Assembly: GCF_018736085.1 (NCBI RefSeq)
Contig: NZ_CP076134.1
Coordinates: 3,358,501-3,422,500 of the forward strand
Direction: 5' to 3'
DNA: 64,000 nt
Source: Bradyrhizobium sediminis
GTDB lineage: Bacteria > Pseudomonadota > Alphaproteobacteria > Rhizobiales > Xanthobacteraceae
Shown here: piece by piece, positions 26,808 through 35,751 of the stretch
Position numbering within the stretch: position 1 is the stretch's first letter
Layout: each line of letters opens with the position of its first letter
Notes under the pieces: model-generated
What the model saw: only the letters and a program-made list of their open reading frames with translations
Told to the model about the DNA's origin: nothing
The model's database searches: none
Program-made: the position numbers and the translations under genes

Positions 26808-26825
26808 ATGTCATTGAAACGTCAT
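26808..26825 (+). promoter_or_regulatory. Candidate Pho box upstream of ppk
   Basis: ATGTCAT-TGAA-ACGTCAT: two seven-base half-sites with four bases between, close to the CTGTCAT-N4-CTGTCAT direct repeat bound by PhoB. It lies about 75 bases before the ppk start. Confidence 0.5.
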
Positions 26826-26899
26826 CGCGATAACACATGCTCTGCTGCCGCATTCGGACGGAATCGCGCAAGCCTGACGCCGGGATGGACTGAAGCTTT

Positions 26900-29098
26900 A
26901 TGGAATCCTCACAAGCCATTGTAATTAAAGAGAAAGAGACGGAAGCGGAGACGGCGCCGGCGATCGCTTCCAGCCCCGAACGCTTCATCAATCGCGAGCT
27001 TTCCTGGCTGCATTTCAATCGCCGGGTGCTCGAGGAATCCGTCAATCCCGGCCATCCCGCGCTGGAACGGGTCCGGTTCCTGTCGATTTCCGCCAATAAC
27101 CTTGATGAGTTCTTCATGGTCCGGGTCGCCGGCATCAAGGCCCAGGTGCGCGAGGGCATTGCCGAGCGCAGCCCCGACGGCCTGACCCCGGCCGAGCAGC
27201 TGGTCCTGATCAACGAGGCGGTGTCAAAGCTCGCCAGCGACCAGCAGGCCATCTGGCGCGATCTGCGCGGCATCCTGGCCGACGTCGGCATCGTTCTGGT
27301 CGACGGCCGCGACGTCACCAAGACCGAACGAACCTGGATCGAGGACCATTTCCTCCACAATATTTTCCCGTTGCTGACGCCGCTGGCGATCGATCCGGCG
27401 CATCCGTTTCCATTCATCCCGAGCCTCGGCTTCACCGTTGCGCTGCAGCTGGCGCGGACCTTGGACGGCAAGCCGATGAACGCGCTGATCCGCATGCCCG
27501 GCAAGATCGACCGCTTCATCCGGCTGCCCGCGACCAAGGATGGCGCGGTGCGGTTGATCACGCTCGAGCAGGCCACCGGCCTGTTCATCGGCCGGCTGTT
27601 CCCCGGCTATACCGTCAAGGGCCAGGGCGCCTTCCGCATCATCCGCGACAGCGAACTGGAGATCGAGGAAGAGGCGGAAGATCTGGTCCGGCTATTCGAA
27701 ACCGCTCTGAAGCGGCGTCGGCGGGGATCGGTGATCCGACTCGAAATCGAGGCCAATATGCCGGAAGAACTGCGGGCATTCGTGCAGCGGGCGCTTTCCG
27801 CCTCCGATGACGAGGTGCTGCTGGTCGACGGCGTGCTGGCGATGAACGAGCTGTCGCAACTGACCCGGCTCGACCGGCCCGATCTCGAATTCCCTCCTTA
27901 TGTGCCGCGCCACCCCGAACGCGTACGCGATCACGGCGGCGATATCTTCGCGGCGATCCGGCAGAAGGATCTGATCGTTCATCACCCTTACGAATCGTTC
28001 GACGTCGTCGTGCAGTTCCTGCAGCAGGCCGCGCGCGATCCCGACGTCGTCGCGATCAAGCAGACGCTGTATCGCACCTCGAACAACTCGCCGATCGTAC
28101 GGGCGCTCGCGGAGGCCGCGGAAGCCGGAAAGTCGGTGACCGCGCTGGTCGAACTCAAGGCGCGGTTCGACGAGGAGGCCAATATCCGCTGGGCGCGCGA
28201 CCTCGAACGCGCCGGTGTCCAGGTGGTGTACGGCTTCATCGAATTGAAGACCCACGCCAAGCTGTCGCTGATCGTGCGCCGCGAGGGCGGCAGCCTCACG
28301 ACCTACGTCCACACCGGCACCGGCAACTATCATCCGGTGACGGCGCGCATCTACACCGACCTGTCCTACTTCACCTCGGATCCGATCATCGGGCGCGACG
28401 CCGCGCGGGTGTTCAACTACATCACCGGCTACGCCGAGCCGAGCGACATCGAGAAGATGGCGGTATCGCCGCTGACATTGCGCAAGCGGATGCTCGAACA
28501 TATCCACGGCGAGACCAATTTTGCCCGTCACGGCAAGCCGGCAGGAATCTGGCTGAAGATGAACTCGCTGGTCGATCCCGACATCATCGACGCGCTCTAT
28601 GAGGCGTCACAGGCCGGCGTGCCAATCGAGCTGATCGTGCGCGGAATTTGCTGCCTGCGGCCCGGCATTCCCGGACTTTCGGAAAACATCCGGGTCAAGT
28701 CGATCATCGGCCGTTTTCTCGAACACGGCCGAATCTACTGCTTCGGGATGGGACAGGGCCTGCCCAGCGCAAAAGCTGCTGTGTATATCTCCTCAGCCGA
28801 TATGATGCCGCGCAACCTCGACCGGCGCGTCGAAGTCCTCTGTCCGCTGCAAAATCCCACGGTGCATCAGCAGGTTCTCGAGCAAATCATGGTCGCGAAT
28901 CTCAAGGATAACGAGCAGAGCTGGCAGTTGTTGCCGGATGGGTCGTCAACGCGTATGAAGGCCGCGAAGGGCGAAGAGCCATTCAATCTGCACAATTACT
29001 TCATGACGCATCCGAGTCTGTCAGGCCGTGGAAAGTCGCTCAAGGAATCTTCGCCGCGCCGCCTCACGCGCCGTACCGAGCGCCATCAGTCCTCATAA
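26900..29098 (+). CDS. ppk1: Polyphosphate kinase 1
   Basis: This encodes 732 residues. The N domain starts [18 protein letters not shown], a family signature. The phosphorylated His is His452 in [15 protein letters not shown], the second conserved His is His609 in [13 protein letters not shown], and [19 protein letters not shown] lies between. The enzyme makes polyphosphate from ATP reversibly. The first ~30 residues are a variable Glu-rich tail. ppx follows 12 bases later in the same direction, so synthesis and breakdown are co-expressed. The Pho-box-like sequence upstream suggests induction in phosphate starvation. Confidence 0.97.
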   Translation: MESSQAIVIKEKETEAETAPAIASSPERFINRELSWLHFNRRVLEESVNPGHPALERVRFLSISANNLDEFFMVRVAGIKAQVREGIAERSPDGLTPAEQLVLINEAVSKLASDQQAIWRDLRGILADVGIVLVDGRDVTKTERTWIEDHFLHNIFPLLTPLAIDPAHPFPFIPSLGFTVALQLARTLDGKPMNALIRMPGKIDRFIRLPATKDGAVRLITLEQATGLFIGRLFPGYTVKGQGAFRIIRDSELEIEEEAEDLVRLFETALKRRRRGSVIRLEIEANMPEELRAFVQRALSASDDEVLLVDGVLAMNELSQLTRLDRPDLEFPPYVPRHPERVRDHGGDIFAAIRQKDLIVHHPYESFDVVVQFLQQAARDPDVVAIKQTLYRTSNNSPIVRALAEAAEAGKSVTALVELKARFDEEANIRWARDLERAGVQVVYGFIELKTHAKLSLIVRREGGSLTTYVHTGTGNYHPVTARIYTDLSYFTSDPIIGRDAARVFNYITGYAEPSDIEKMAVSPLTLRKRMLEHIHGETNFARHGKPAGIWLKMNSLVDPDIIDALYEASQAGVPIELIVRGICCLRPGIPGLSENIRVKSIIGRFLEHGRIYCFGMGQGLPSAKAAVYISSADMMPRNLDRRVEVLCPLQNPTVHQQVLEQIMVANLKDNEQSWQLLPDGSSTRMKAAKGEEPFNLHNYFMTHPSLSGRGKSLKESSPRRLTRRTERHQSS

Positions 29099-29110
29099 GG
29101 GGTACACGCG

Positions 29111-30613
29111 GTGAAGCGGCCGCGCAAACGCGCGTCCAGCGTCGCGGTCATCGACATCGGTTCGAATTCGGTGCGGCTCGTCGTCTACGAATCGATGGCG
29201 CGCAGCCTGACCACGATCTTCAACGAGAAGGCTTTGTGCGGCCTCGGCCGCGAGGTCCAGACCACCGGGCTCCTGGCGCCGGACGCCGTCGCCAAGGCCC
29301 TCACCTCGTTGCAGCGCTTTCGCGCGCTGTGCCGGGTGATGAAGGTCGGCCGCGTCTATGCCATCGCCACCGCCGCATGCCGCGACGCCCGCAACGGCCC
29401 CGACTTCATCGCCAGGGCCGAGCGCACCTGCGGCTGTCCGATCGAGATCCTGTCGGGTCCGCGCGAGGCGCATCTGTCCGCGCTGGGCGTCGTTTCCGGC
29501 GTCCATAACCCGGATGGCATCGTTGGCGATCTCGGCGGCGGTTCGCTGGAGCTAATCGACGTGCACGGCAACCGCGTACGCCGGGGCGTGACGCTCCGGC
29601 TCGGAAGCCTGGCGCTGCAGGATATCTCGCACAAGTCGCTGAAGCGCGCCGAACGCATCGTCAGGAACGATCTTGCCGACGTTGCGCAGCTCAAAGCCGG
29701 CCGCGGCCGCACCTTCTATGCGGTCGGAGGAACGTGGCGGGCGCTGGCCCGCATTCACATCGTCCAGAGCGGTTATCCCCTGGGGGTGATGCATGGCTAT
29801 TCGCTTTCGGCGGCGGATGCGCTGGATTTCGCGCGGCGCCTGCGCCGACTCGCGTCAGCCAACATGCTGGCCAATATCGAGGTTGTCGCCGACGCCAGAC
29901 GGCCGCTGCTGACCTACGCAGCCCTCGTCCTCGAATACATCATTCGCGTCGCCAAACCGAAGACCATCGTGTTCTCGACCTTTGGCGTGCGCGAGGGCCT
30001 GCTTTACGCGATGCTGCCGCAGGCCGAGCGCTCCAAGGATGGATTGATCTGCGCCGCGCAGAGCCTGAACGAGCTGCTGTCGCGATCTGCACGCCATGCG
30101 GAGGAATTGATCGAATGGACCGATCGCCTGGTCCGGGTCGTCAGGCTCAAGGAAACCGACGAGGATCGCCGCCTGCGGCACGCCGCCTGCCTGCTGTCGG
30201 ACATCGGATGGCGGGTGCATCCTGACCATCGGGGCGAGCAGACGCTCAATCTCATCACCAACGGAAATTTTGGCTCGATCAGCCATCAGGGCCGGGCGTT
30301 CGTCGCGCTGTCGGTGTTCTACCGCTATGCGGGCCTGAGCGAACAGAATGAACCGCCGACGGTGATCCAGGAAATGGTGCCGCCGGCCATGATCGAGCGC
30401 GCCCGCCTGCTCGGCGCGGCATTTCGCGTCGCCCATCTGATCTCGGCGGCGCGGCCGGGCGTCTTGCCGCTGACCCATTTCCGAAGCCGGGACCGCAAGC
30501 TGATGCTGGTGTTCGAGCACCGAATGGTCGATCTCGTCGCCGATCGCGTCGGCAGCCGGTTCAAGCAGCTGGCGCGGCTGATGGGCCGCTCCGGATCGAT
30601 CGTGCGGAGCTAA
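29111..30613 (+). CDS. ppx: Exopolyphosphatase / Ppx-GppA family
   Basis: A GTG start at 29111 gives 500 residues. The ASKHA phosphate-1 loop is VIDIGSNSVRLVVYE (about 13-27), and the second is VGDLGGGSLELIDV near residue 140. The C-terminal half (about 320-500) is an HD-like helical domain, found in the long-form enzymes that release phosphate from polyphosphate or act on pppGpp. Its position directly after ppk favours exopolyphosphatase. It is convergent with terC. Confidence 0.93.
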   Translation: MKRPRKRASSVAVIDIGSNSVRLVVYESMARSLTTIFNEKALCGLGREVQTTGLLAPDAVAKALTSLQRFRALCRVMKVGRVYAIATAACRDARNGPDFIARAERTCGCPIEILSGPREAHLSALGVVSGVHNPDGIVGDLGGGSLELIDVHGNRVRRGVTLRLGSLALQDISHKSLKRAERIVRNDLADVAQLKAGRGRTFYAVGGTWRALARIHIVQSGYPLGVMHGYSLSAADALDFARRLRRLASANMLANIEVVADARRPLLTYAALVLEYIIRVAKPKTIVFSTFGVREGLLYAMLPQAERSKDGLICAAQSLNELLSRSARHAEELIEWTDRLVRVVRLKETDEDRRLRHAACLLSDIGWRVHPDHRGEQTLNLITNGNFGSISHQGRAFVALSVFYRYAGLSEQNEPPTVIQEMVPPAMIERARLLGAAFRVAHLISAARPGVLPLTHFRSRDRKLMLVFEHRMVDLVADRVGSRFKQLARLMGRSGSIVRS

Positions 30614-30643
30614 GATCGCAATTAGGGGACCGATCGCGCCGAC

Positions 30644-31516
30644 TTACGGCCGATCGATCGTCTGCGCCGCCTCATCCGCGGCATGCGACGCTGCATGCTC
30701 ACCGCCCTGCAGCTTGCGCTTCCGCCAGATCGATCCGGCGGCCAGCACGATGGCAATGCCGATCAAGCCGCAAACCACCTCGGCGCCGTGACCGCCGCCG
30801 GTAAAGCGCGGCGACACGCCGAACAGCGCCAGCAAGGCGTCGAGCTTGACGCCGACCGGACCGTCGAAGATGACGTGCAACACCGGTTGAACCGCCGGAT
30901 CGCTCGCTATCACCTCACCGGCGATCCAGCCCAGCAAGGCGGCGCCGGCCCATACCAGGATCGGCAACCGGGTGAGCAGCGCCATGATCAGCGCCGCCCC
31001 GGCGACGATCAGGGGAATGCTGATAGCAAGGCCGAGCACGAGCAACGGGACGCTGCCCTTCGCAGCGGCGGCGACCGCGATCACATTGTCGAGGCTCATG
31101 ACGATGTCGGCGACCACGACGATCTGAATTGCGGCCCAAAGATGCGAGGCCGACTGTACGCCCTCCTCGTCCTCGTCTTCAGGTACCAGCAACTTGGCGG
31201 CAATCACGATCAGCGCCAGTCCGCCGACCAGCTTCAGGAACGGCAGCGCCATCAAGGTCGCGACGATGAAAGTGAAGATGATGCGCAACACCACGGCCGC
31301 GGCAGCGCCGAAGATCATGCCCCAAAGCCGCTGGCGCGGCTCCAGCGCACGGCACGCCAGCGCGATTACCAGCGCGTTGTCGCCCGACAGCAGCACGTTG
31401 ATCCAGATGATCTTGCCGACCGCCACCCAGAAGGCCGGCTGCTGCATCTCGCTCTGAAACTGGGTGAAGAACGCCCCGATGGTCGCCGGATCGAAAATTT
31501 GCAACAGCCAGTTCAC
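30644..31516 (-). CDS. TerC/YjbE family integral membrane protein
   Basis: This encodes 290 residues with about seven hydrophobic spans and the two acidic TerC motifs: INVLLSGDNALVIALACR near residue 40 and IVMSLDNVIAVAAAAKGS near 145. A charged loop (PEDEDEEG) separates the halves. The C-terminus is His/Glu-rich. Family members are implicated in metal ion (manganese) export or metal loading of secreted enzymes. No yybP-ykoY riboswitch is recognisable in the 63-base space upstream, which runs straight into the ndk stop, so co-transcription with ndk is possible. Confidence 0.88.
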   Translation of the reverse strand: MNWLLQIFDPATIGAFFTQFQSEMQQPAFWVAVGKIIWINVLLSGDNALVIALACRALEPRQRLWGMIFGAAAAVVLRIIFTFIVATLMALPFLKLVGGLALIVIAAKLLVPEDEDEEGVQSASHLWAAIQIVVVADIVMSLDNVIAVAAAAKGSVPLLVLGLAISIPLIVAGAALIMALLTRLPILVWAGAALLGWIAGEVIASDPAVQPVLHVIFDGPVGVKLDALLALFGVSPRFTGGGHGAEVVCGLIGIAIVLAAGSIWRKRKLQGGEHAASHAADEAAQTIDRP

Positions 31517-31579
31517 AGCGCGTCCCCTCTCGGCCAGATGATCGTCTTCGCGGCTATTGCTTGCCGCCGGTGGTATGCA

Positions 31580-32002
31580 TTAGCCGACGATTTCGTTGCC
31601 CGAGAAGAACTGGGCGATTTCGATCGCCGCCGTCTCAGGGGCATCGGAACCATGCACAGAATTTTCGCCGATCGAATTCGCGTACAGCTTGCGGATGGTT
31701 CCTTCGGCCGCCTTGGATGGATCGGTTGCGCCCATGACGTCGCGATGCCGAAGCACGGCGCCCTCGCCTTCCAGCACCTGGACCACGACCGGTCCAGAAA
31801 TCATGAAGTCCACGAGTTCGCCGAAAAACGGACGCGCCTTGTGGACCGCGTAGAAGGTTTCGGCCTGGTCGCGAGTCATGCGGATGCGCTTCTGGGCTAC
31901 GATCCGTAGTCCCGCCTTCTCGATCACCGCGTTGATCGCGCCCGTCAGATTGCGCGCGGTCGCGTCGGGCTTGATAATCGAAAAGGTGCGTTCAATCGCC
32001 AT
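31580..32002 (-). CDS. ndk: Nucleoside diphosphate kinase
   Basis: This encodes 140 residues. It begins [18 protein letters not shown] (nucleotide-binding Lys) and carries the family active-site segment as [20 protein letters not shown] near residue 115-134, where the His (NSVHGSD) is the phosphorylated residue. It balances NTP pools by phosphate transfer. It lies upstream of terC on the same strand. Confidence 0.98.
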   Translation of the reverse strand: MAIERTFSIIKPDATARNLTGAINAVIEKAGLRIVAQKRIRMTRDQAETFYAVHKARPFFGELVDFMISGPVVVQVLEGEGAVLRHRDVMGATDPSKAAEGTIRKLYANSIGENSVHGSDAPETAAIEIAQFFSGNEIVG

Positions 32003-32309
32003 GATCTCGTCCTTGAATAGCGGTGGAGGGAGTTGCGGCGCTTATATCGGCGCCATCCGGGAACGGCAAGCGGCCGTCCGGGAACGGCAAGCGATCAGGC
32101 GATATGTCGCGGGCCGCGCGCCCTGCCATCCGGCGGCGCCGAAATGACAGCAATTTCACGAAAATGAACCCTCTCTGACACCGGCGTCCCGGTTTCGTTC
32201 ACGTTCCCAGGGGTAGGCTTCGATGGACCGGGCGCCTTTGCGAATGCGGGGCGTTACGGGGCAGCAACTCCACCGTGCGCTGACAGCGCCGAACCCTGAG
32301 GAGACGACC
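32003..32309. other. 307-base divergent intergenic region
   Basis: This separates ndk (leftward) from the small secreted protein pseudogene (rightward). It holds a perfect 17-base direct repeat at 32056-32072 and 32077-32093 (TCCGGGAACGGCAAGCG), 21 bases apart start to start. I see no gene and cannot fix promoter hexamers. Confidence 0.5.
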
Positions 32310-32561
32310 ATGTTACGCAAACTCTCGCTTGTTGCCGTTGCCGCGGCTTCGCTGGGTGCGGCCGCGCTGGCGCCGACCTCCGCCTCCGCCTGGAGCGGCC
32401 ATGGCTGGCACGGTGGCTGGCACCGCGGCTGGGGCTGAGGCGGTCCGCGTATCGTCGGCGGCGGCCCAGCCTACGGTTACGGCTATGGCGGCTGTTATGT
32501 GCGGCGATTGGTTCCGACTCCGTGGGGACCCCGCTGGCGCCTGGTGAATCGCTGCTATTGA
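32310..32561 (+). pseudogene. Small secreted Gly/Trp-rich protein gene interrupted by an in-frame TGA
   Basis: The ATG at 32310 has GGAG upstream and opens a 25-residue signal peptide (LRKLSLVAVAAASLGAAALA), then WSGHGWHGGWHRGWG before a TGA at 32436-32438. Reading on in the same frame gives GGPRIVGGGPAYGYGYGGCY, then VRRLVPTPWGPRWRLVNRCY and a second TGA at 32559. The distal part keeps the Gly/Tyr-rich block and the VRRLVPTPWG...NRCY end typical of full-length small exported proteins of Bradyrhizobium. The TGA falls where a TGG (Trp) would continue the GW pattern, so a single G-to-A change is the simple explanation. Alternatives are readthrough or a sequencing error. Confidence 0.65.
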
Positions 32562-32679
32562 GCCGCTCCCGACGAATGCAGCCGAACCAGGCTATAATTG
32601 CAGCATCGGGAGCCCGCGCAGAGCCTATTCGGCTCAATTAACGGGTTGCGTTTTTGGACGGCAGCGGTGACAACGCCGC

Positions 32680-34557
32680 ATGCTTTCAATATCAGACATT
32701 TCGGTCCGGATTGCCGGACGGCTTTTGATCGACAACAGCTCGGTTCAGATCGTGCCTGGCGCACGCGTGGGTTTTGTCGGCCGCAACGGCGTCGGCAAAT
32801 CGACGCTGTTTCACGCGATCCGCGGCGAGTTGCCGACCGAAAGCGGGACTATCACGATCCCGCCGCGCTGGCGCATCGGCAGCCTCGCGCAGGAGGCACC
32901 CGACGGTCCGGAAAGCCTGATCGAGGTCGTGCTGAAGGCCGACCTGGAGCGCGATGCGCTGCTGGCCGAAGCCGAGACCGCGCACGATCCTTCGCGCATC
33001 GCCGACATTCAAACCCGTCTCGTCGATATCGACGCGCATTCGGCGCCTGCCCGCGCCGCGGCGATCCTTAGTGGCCTCGGATTCTCCACCGCCGATCAGG
33101 CGCGGTCCTGCTCGGAATTTTCCGGCGGCTGGCGGATGCGCGTCGCGCTGGCGGCGACGTTGTTTTCAGCGCCCGATCTCCTGCTGCTGGACGAGCCCAC
33201 CAACTACCTCGATCTCGAAGGCACGCTGTGGCTCGAGGATCATCTGGCCAACTATCCGCGAACCGTGATCGTCATCAGCCATGACCGCGACCTGCTCGAC
33301 ACCTCGGTCGACCAGATCCTGCACCTCGATCGCGGCAAGCTGACGCTGTACAAGGGCACCTACTCCTCGTTCGAGGAACAACGCGCCACGCGCGAGATGC
33401 TCGACGCCAAGCACGCCAAGCGGCAGGCCGACGAACGCAAGCGGCTGCAGGCCTTTGTCGATCGCTTCAAGGCCAAGGCATCGAAAGCCCGCCAGGCGCA
33501 GTCCCGCGTCAAGATGCTGGAGCGGATGAAGCCGGTCACCGCGCTGGTGACGCAGGATGTGCGCGAGATTTCATTTCCGGTGCCGGAGAAGATGCTGTCG
33601 CCGCCGATCATCGCGGTCGACAACGTCTCGGTCGGCTACGATCCGAAGAAGCCGGTGCTCAATCGCGTCACCCTGCGCATCGATACCGACGATCGCATCG
33701 CCTTGCTCGGTTCCAACGGCAACGGCAAGTCGACGCTGGTCAAGCTCCTAGCCAACAAGCTGGCACCGTTCTCCGGTCATGTCACCCGCGCGGAGAAGCT
33801 GTCGATCGGGTATTTCGCGCAGCATCAGGTCGACGAGCTCGATCTCGACGGCTCGGCCTACGATCACGTCCGCAGACTGATGCCGGACGCCCCGGAAACC
33901 AAGGTACGTGCGCGCACCGGCGCGATCGGTTTCTCGGGCAAGGCCGGCGACACCCTGGTGAGGAGCCTGTCGGGCGGCGAGAAAGCGCGGCTGCTGCTGG
34001 GACTTGCGACATTCTTCGGCCCCAACATGATCATTCTCGACGAGCCGACCAACCATCTGGACATCGACAGCCGCGCCGCGCTCGCGGAAGCGATCAACGA
34101 TTTTCCAGGGGCCGTCATCATGGTCTCCCATGACCGCTATCTGATCGAGGCCTGCGCCGACCAATTGTGGGTTGTGGCCGATCATGCGGTCACGACCTAT
34201 GACGGCGACCTCGACGATTACCGGCGCATGGTGCTGTCGGCGCGCGGCATGCGCGCCAGTGCGCGCGACCGCGCCGACAACGACCGTGGCGGCGGCCGCG
34301 ACAAGCCGCAGCGGGCCAGGACCGAGAAGCGCGTACCGCTGAAGCAGAAGATTTCTGACGCCGAGGCCGAAATCGCGCGCATCAACGGCATCATTGCCAA
34401 GATCGATACCGCGCTGGCGCTGCCGGATCTGTTCACGCGCGACCCGAAGCAGGCCGCCCAGCTCAGCAAGGCGCGGGCCGGCGCGGAGAGCGCGCTGCAG
34501 CGCGCCGAGGAAGAATGGCTGGCGGCGAGTTCGCAATATGACGAAGCGGCGGGCTGA
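32680..34557 (+). CDS. ABC-F family ATP-binding protein
   Basis: This encodes 625 residues with two ABC modules and no membrane span. Module 1 has GRNGVGKST, FSGGWRMRVALA and LLLLDEPTNYLDLE; module 2 has GSNGNGKSTLVKLL, LSGGEKARLLLGLA and MIILDEPTNHLDID. The inter-domain linker (about residues 230-300) is Lys/Arg-rich and helical, as expected for the P-site-tRNA-reaching arm. A basic segment and C-terminal coiled coil (about 525-625) follow. ABC-F proteins act on the ribosome, in translation control or antibiotic protection; the subgroup resembles YheS/Uup-type housekeeping members. No antibiotic-resistance context is visible. Confidence 0.92.
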   Translation: MLSISDISVRIAGRLLIDNSSVQIVPGARVGFVGRNGVGKSTLFHAIRGELPTESGTITIPPRWRIGSLAQEAPDGPESLIEVVLKADLERDALLAEAETAHDPSRIADIQTRLVDIDAHSAPARAAAILSGLGFSTADQARSCSEFSGGWRMRVALAATLFSAPDLLLLDEPTNYLDLEGTLWLEDHLANYPRTVIVISHDRDLLDTSVDQILHLDRGKLTLYKGTYSSFEEQRATREMLDAKHAKRQADERKRLQAFVDRFKAKASKARQAQSRVKMLERMKPVTALVTQDVREISFPVPEKMLSPPIIAVDNVSVGYDPKKPVLNRVTLRIDTDDRIALLGSNGNGKSTLVKLLANKLAPFSGHVTRAEKLSIGYFAQHQVDELDLDGSAYDHVRRLMPDAPETKVRARTGAIGFSGKAGDTLVRSLSGGEKARLLLGLATFFGPNMIILDEPTNHLDIDSRAALAEAINDFPGAVIMVSHDRYLIEACADQLWVVADHAVTTYDGDLDDYRRMVLSARGMRASARDRADNDRGGGRDKPQRARTEKRVPLKQKISDAEAEIARINGIIAKIDTALALPDLFTRDPKQAAQLSKARAGAESALQRAEEEWLAASSQYDEAAG

Positions 34558-34598
34558 GCCCATTCACGGCCGATCGGGAAGAAGCGCGCCGACAACGA

Positions 34599-35165
34599 TT
34601 ACGTCGCGGCCGGTTTCTTCTTCGCTTTCGGCTTCGCTGCCTTCGGCGCGACCGGCTCGGCGCCACGCTCGATCGAGGTCAGGCGCCCCGCGGTGAAGGT
34701 ATAGATGCCGGCGCGTTGTCCCTGCGTATAGGTGACGACCGCCACCCGATCGCCACGCGCGTTGTTGGAGAGATTGACGCTGGCAGGTGCGCCGATGCCG
34801 CGCACGACGTCGCATTCGGTATGGCCGAGCGCCACCGTTCCCCGCGTCGAGGGCACCACCGGCGCGCCGGCCGCGCCGTCGGTCAGGGCGTTGGCGTCCG
34901 CCGGCCCGCCGGGAGGCGCCATTCCCGGGCACGCCCCGTCGGCGCTCACCAGATCCTCGGCCGTCACCGGCTTGTCCGGGGTCAACGGCGCCGTTTCAAT
35001 CGAAATGTTTCGGGTGAAGAGCCGGCCGGAGCGCGAAAACCATTCCGCGTCTTTCGACAGCAGATCGGAGGAAAACATGTTGGACGTGCCCGAGCAGCCC
35101 ACCACCAGGGGGGCCAGCAGGAGCAACGCCAGCAGGCGTTTCCGATGAAGGTCTTTATCGCGCAC
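34599..35165 (-). CDS. Lipoprotein with BamE-like C-terminal pattern
   Basis: This encodes 188 residues. A lipobox LVVGC places the lipidated Cys at residue 24, after a basic and Leu-rich signal. The region about 110-165 (LGHTECDVVRGIGAPASVNL, then GDRVAVVTYTQG, then YTFTAGRLTSIERG) follows the pattern of SmpA/BamE-like small domains, but this is only a pattern match. The C-terminus is Lys/Ala/Pro-rich (PKAAKPKAKKK), possibly contacting peptidoglycan. The function is unknown. It is downstream of holC on the same strand with 123 bases between. Confidence 0.75.
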   Translation of the reverse strand: MRDKDLHRKRLLALLLLAPLVVGCSGTSNMFSSDLLSKDAEWFSRSGRLFTRNISIETAPLTPDKPVTAEDLVSADGACPGMAPPGGPADANALTDGAAGAPVVPSTRGTVALGHTECDVVRGIGAPASVNLSNNARGDRVAVVTYTQGQRAGIYTFTAGRLTSIERGAEPVAPKAAKPKAKKKPAAT

Positions 35166-35288
35166 GATTACCTAAGTTCCCAGCCCTGTCGCCTAAGCGC
35201 TTGTCCCACCATCACTTTGCGGCACGACCGTGGCTTTGTCCAAGCGCGCGGGCCGAAACTGCAAATTATCATTAATTGCCCGAGATCG

Positions 35289-35741
35289 CTATTCCCGCCG
35301 CTGCCAGCGGCCGCGCTCGTCGGCCTGCCAATAGGTGACCTCGAACCCCCGCGACTTGCAATCGGTCCAGGCCCCCCGCGCCGCCGTCAGCGCGCTGTCG
35401 TCATCGCCGTTGAAGACCAGGACCACCCGATCGTAGACGTGGGAGTCCGCGGGTAAAGCGGCGCTGTCGACCAGAAACCTCACATTGGCCCGGTTCGGAT
35501 TGCCCTCCTCGACCGCCAACACGATCGGCTGATCCTGCGCATCGGCGGCGCGCCAGGTGGTGTGCGGCAGGAATGAGTCGTCGCGATAGGTCCACAAATG
35601 GGCGTCGAGCGCGTCGGCGCGCTCTTCCGACGTCGACTGCACCACCACCCGCCAGCCGCGATCGAGCGATTTCTCGAGCAACGGCGGCAACACGTTCTCC
35701 AGCAACATGTCCTGCAGATGGTAGAACAAGACTTCGGTCAT
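35289..35741 (-). CDS. holC: DNA polymerase III subunit chi
   Basis: The ATG at 35741 gives 150 residues starting TEVLFYHLQDMLLENVLPPL, which matches the chi family. Other landmarks are ALDAHLWTYRDDSFLPH and the DRVVLVFNGDDDSALTAAR segment. Chi bridges the clamp loader (with psi) and SSB; psi is generally not recognisable in alphaproteobacteria. The gene starts 10 bases after the pepA stop, the common pepA-holC arrangement, so the two are co-transcribed. Confidence 0.93.
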   Translation of the reverse strand: MTEVLFYHLQDMLLENVLPPLLEKSLDRGWRVVVQSTSEERADALDAHLWTYRDDSFLPHTTWRAADAQDQPIVLAVEEGNPNRANVRFLVDSAALPADSHVYDRVVLVFNGDDDSALTAARGAWTDCKSRGFEVTYWQADERGRWQRRE

Positions 35742-35751
35742 CGGTTTCCAG

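Noticed and set aside
26799..26823. EcfG-type general stress promoter (GGAAC-N16-CGTC) before ppk
   Set aside because: The -10 part differs from CGTT and the same bases are better explained by the Pho-box-like repeat; left as a weak alternative only.
30644..31579. Manganese-responsive yybP-ykoY riboswitch before terC
   Set aside because: The spacer to the ndk stop is only 63 bases and shows none of the expected conserved loops.
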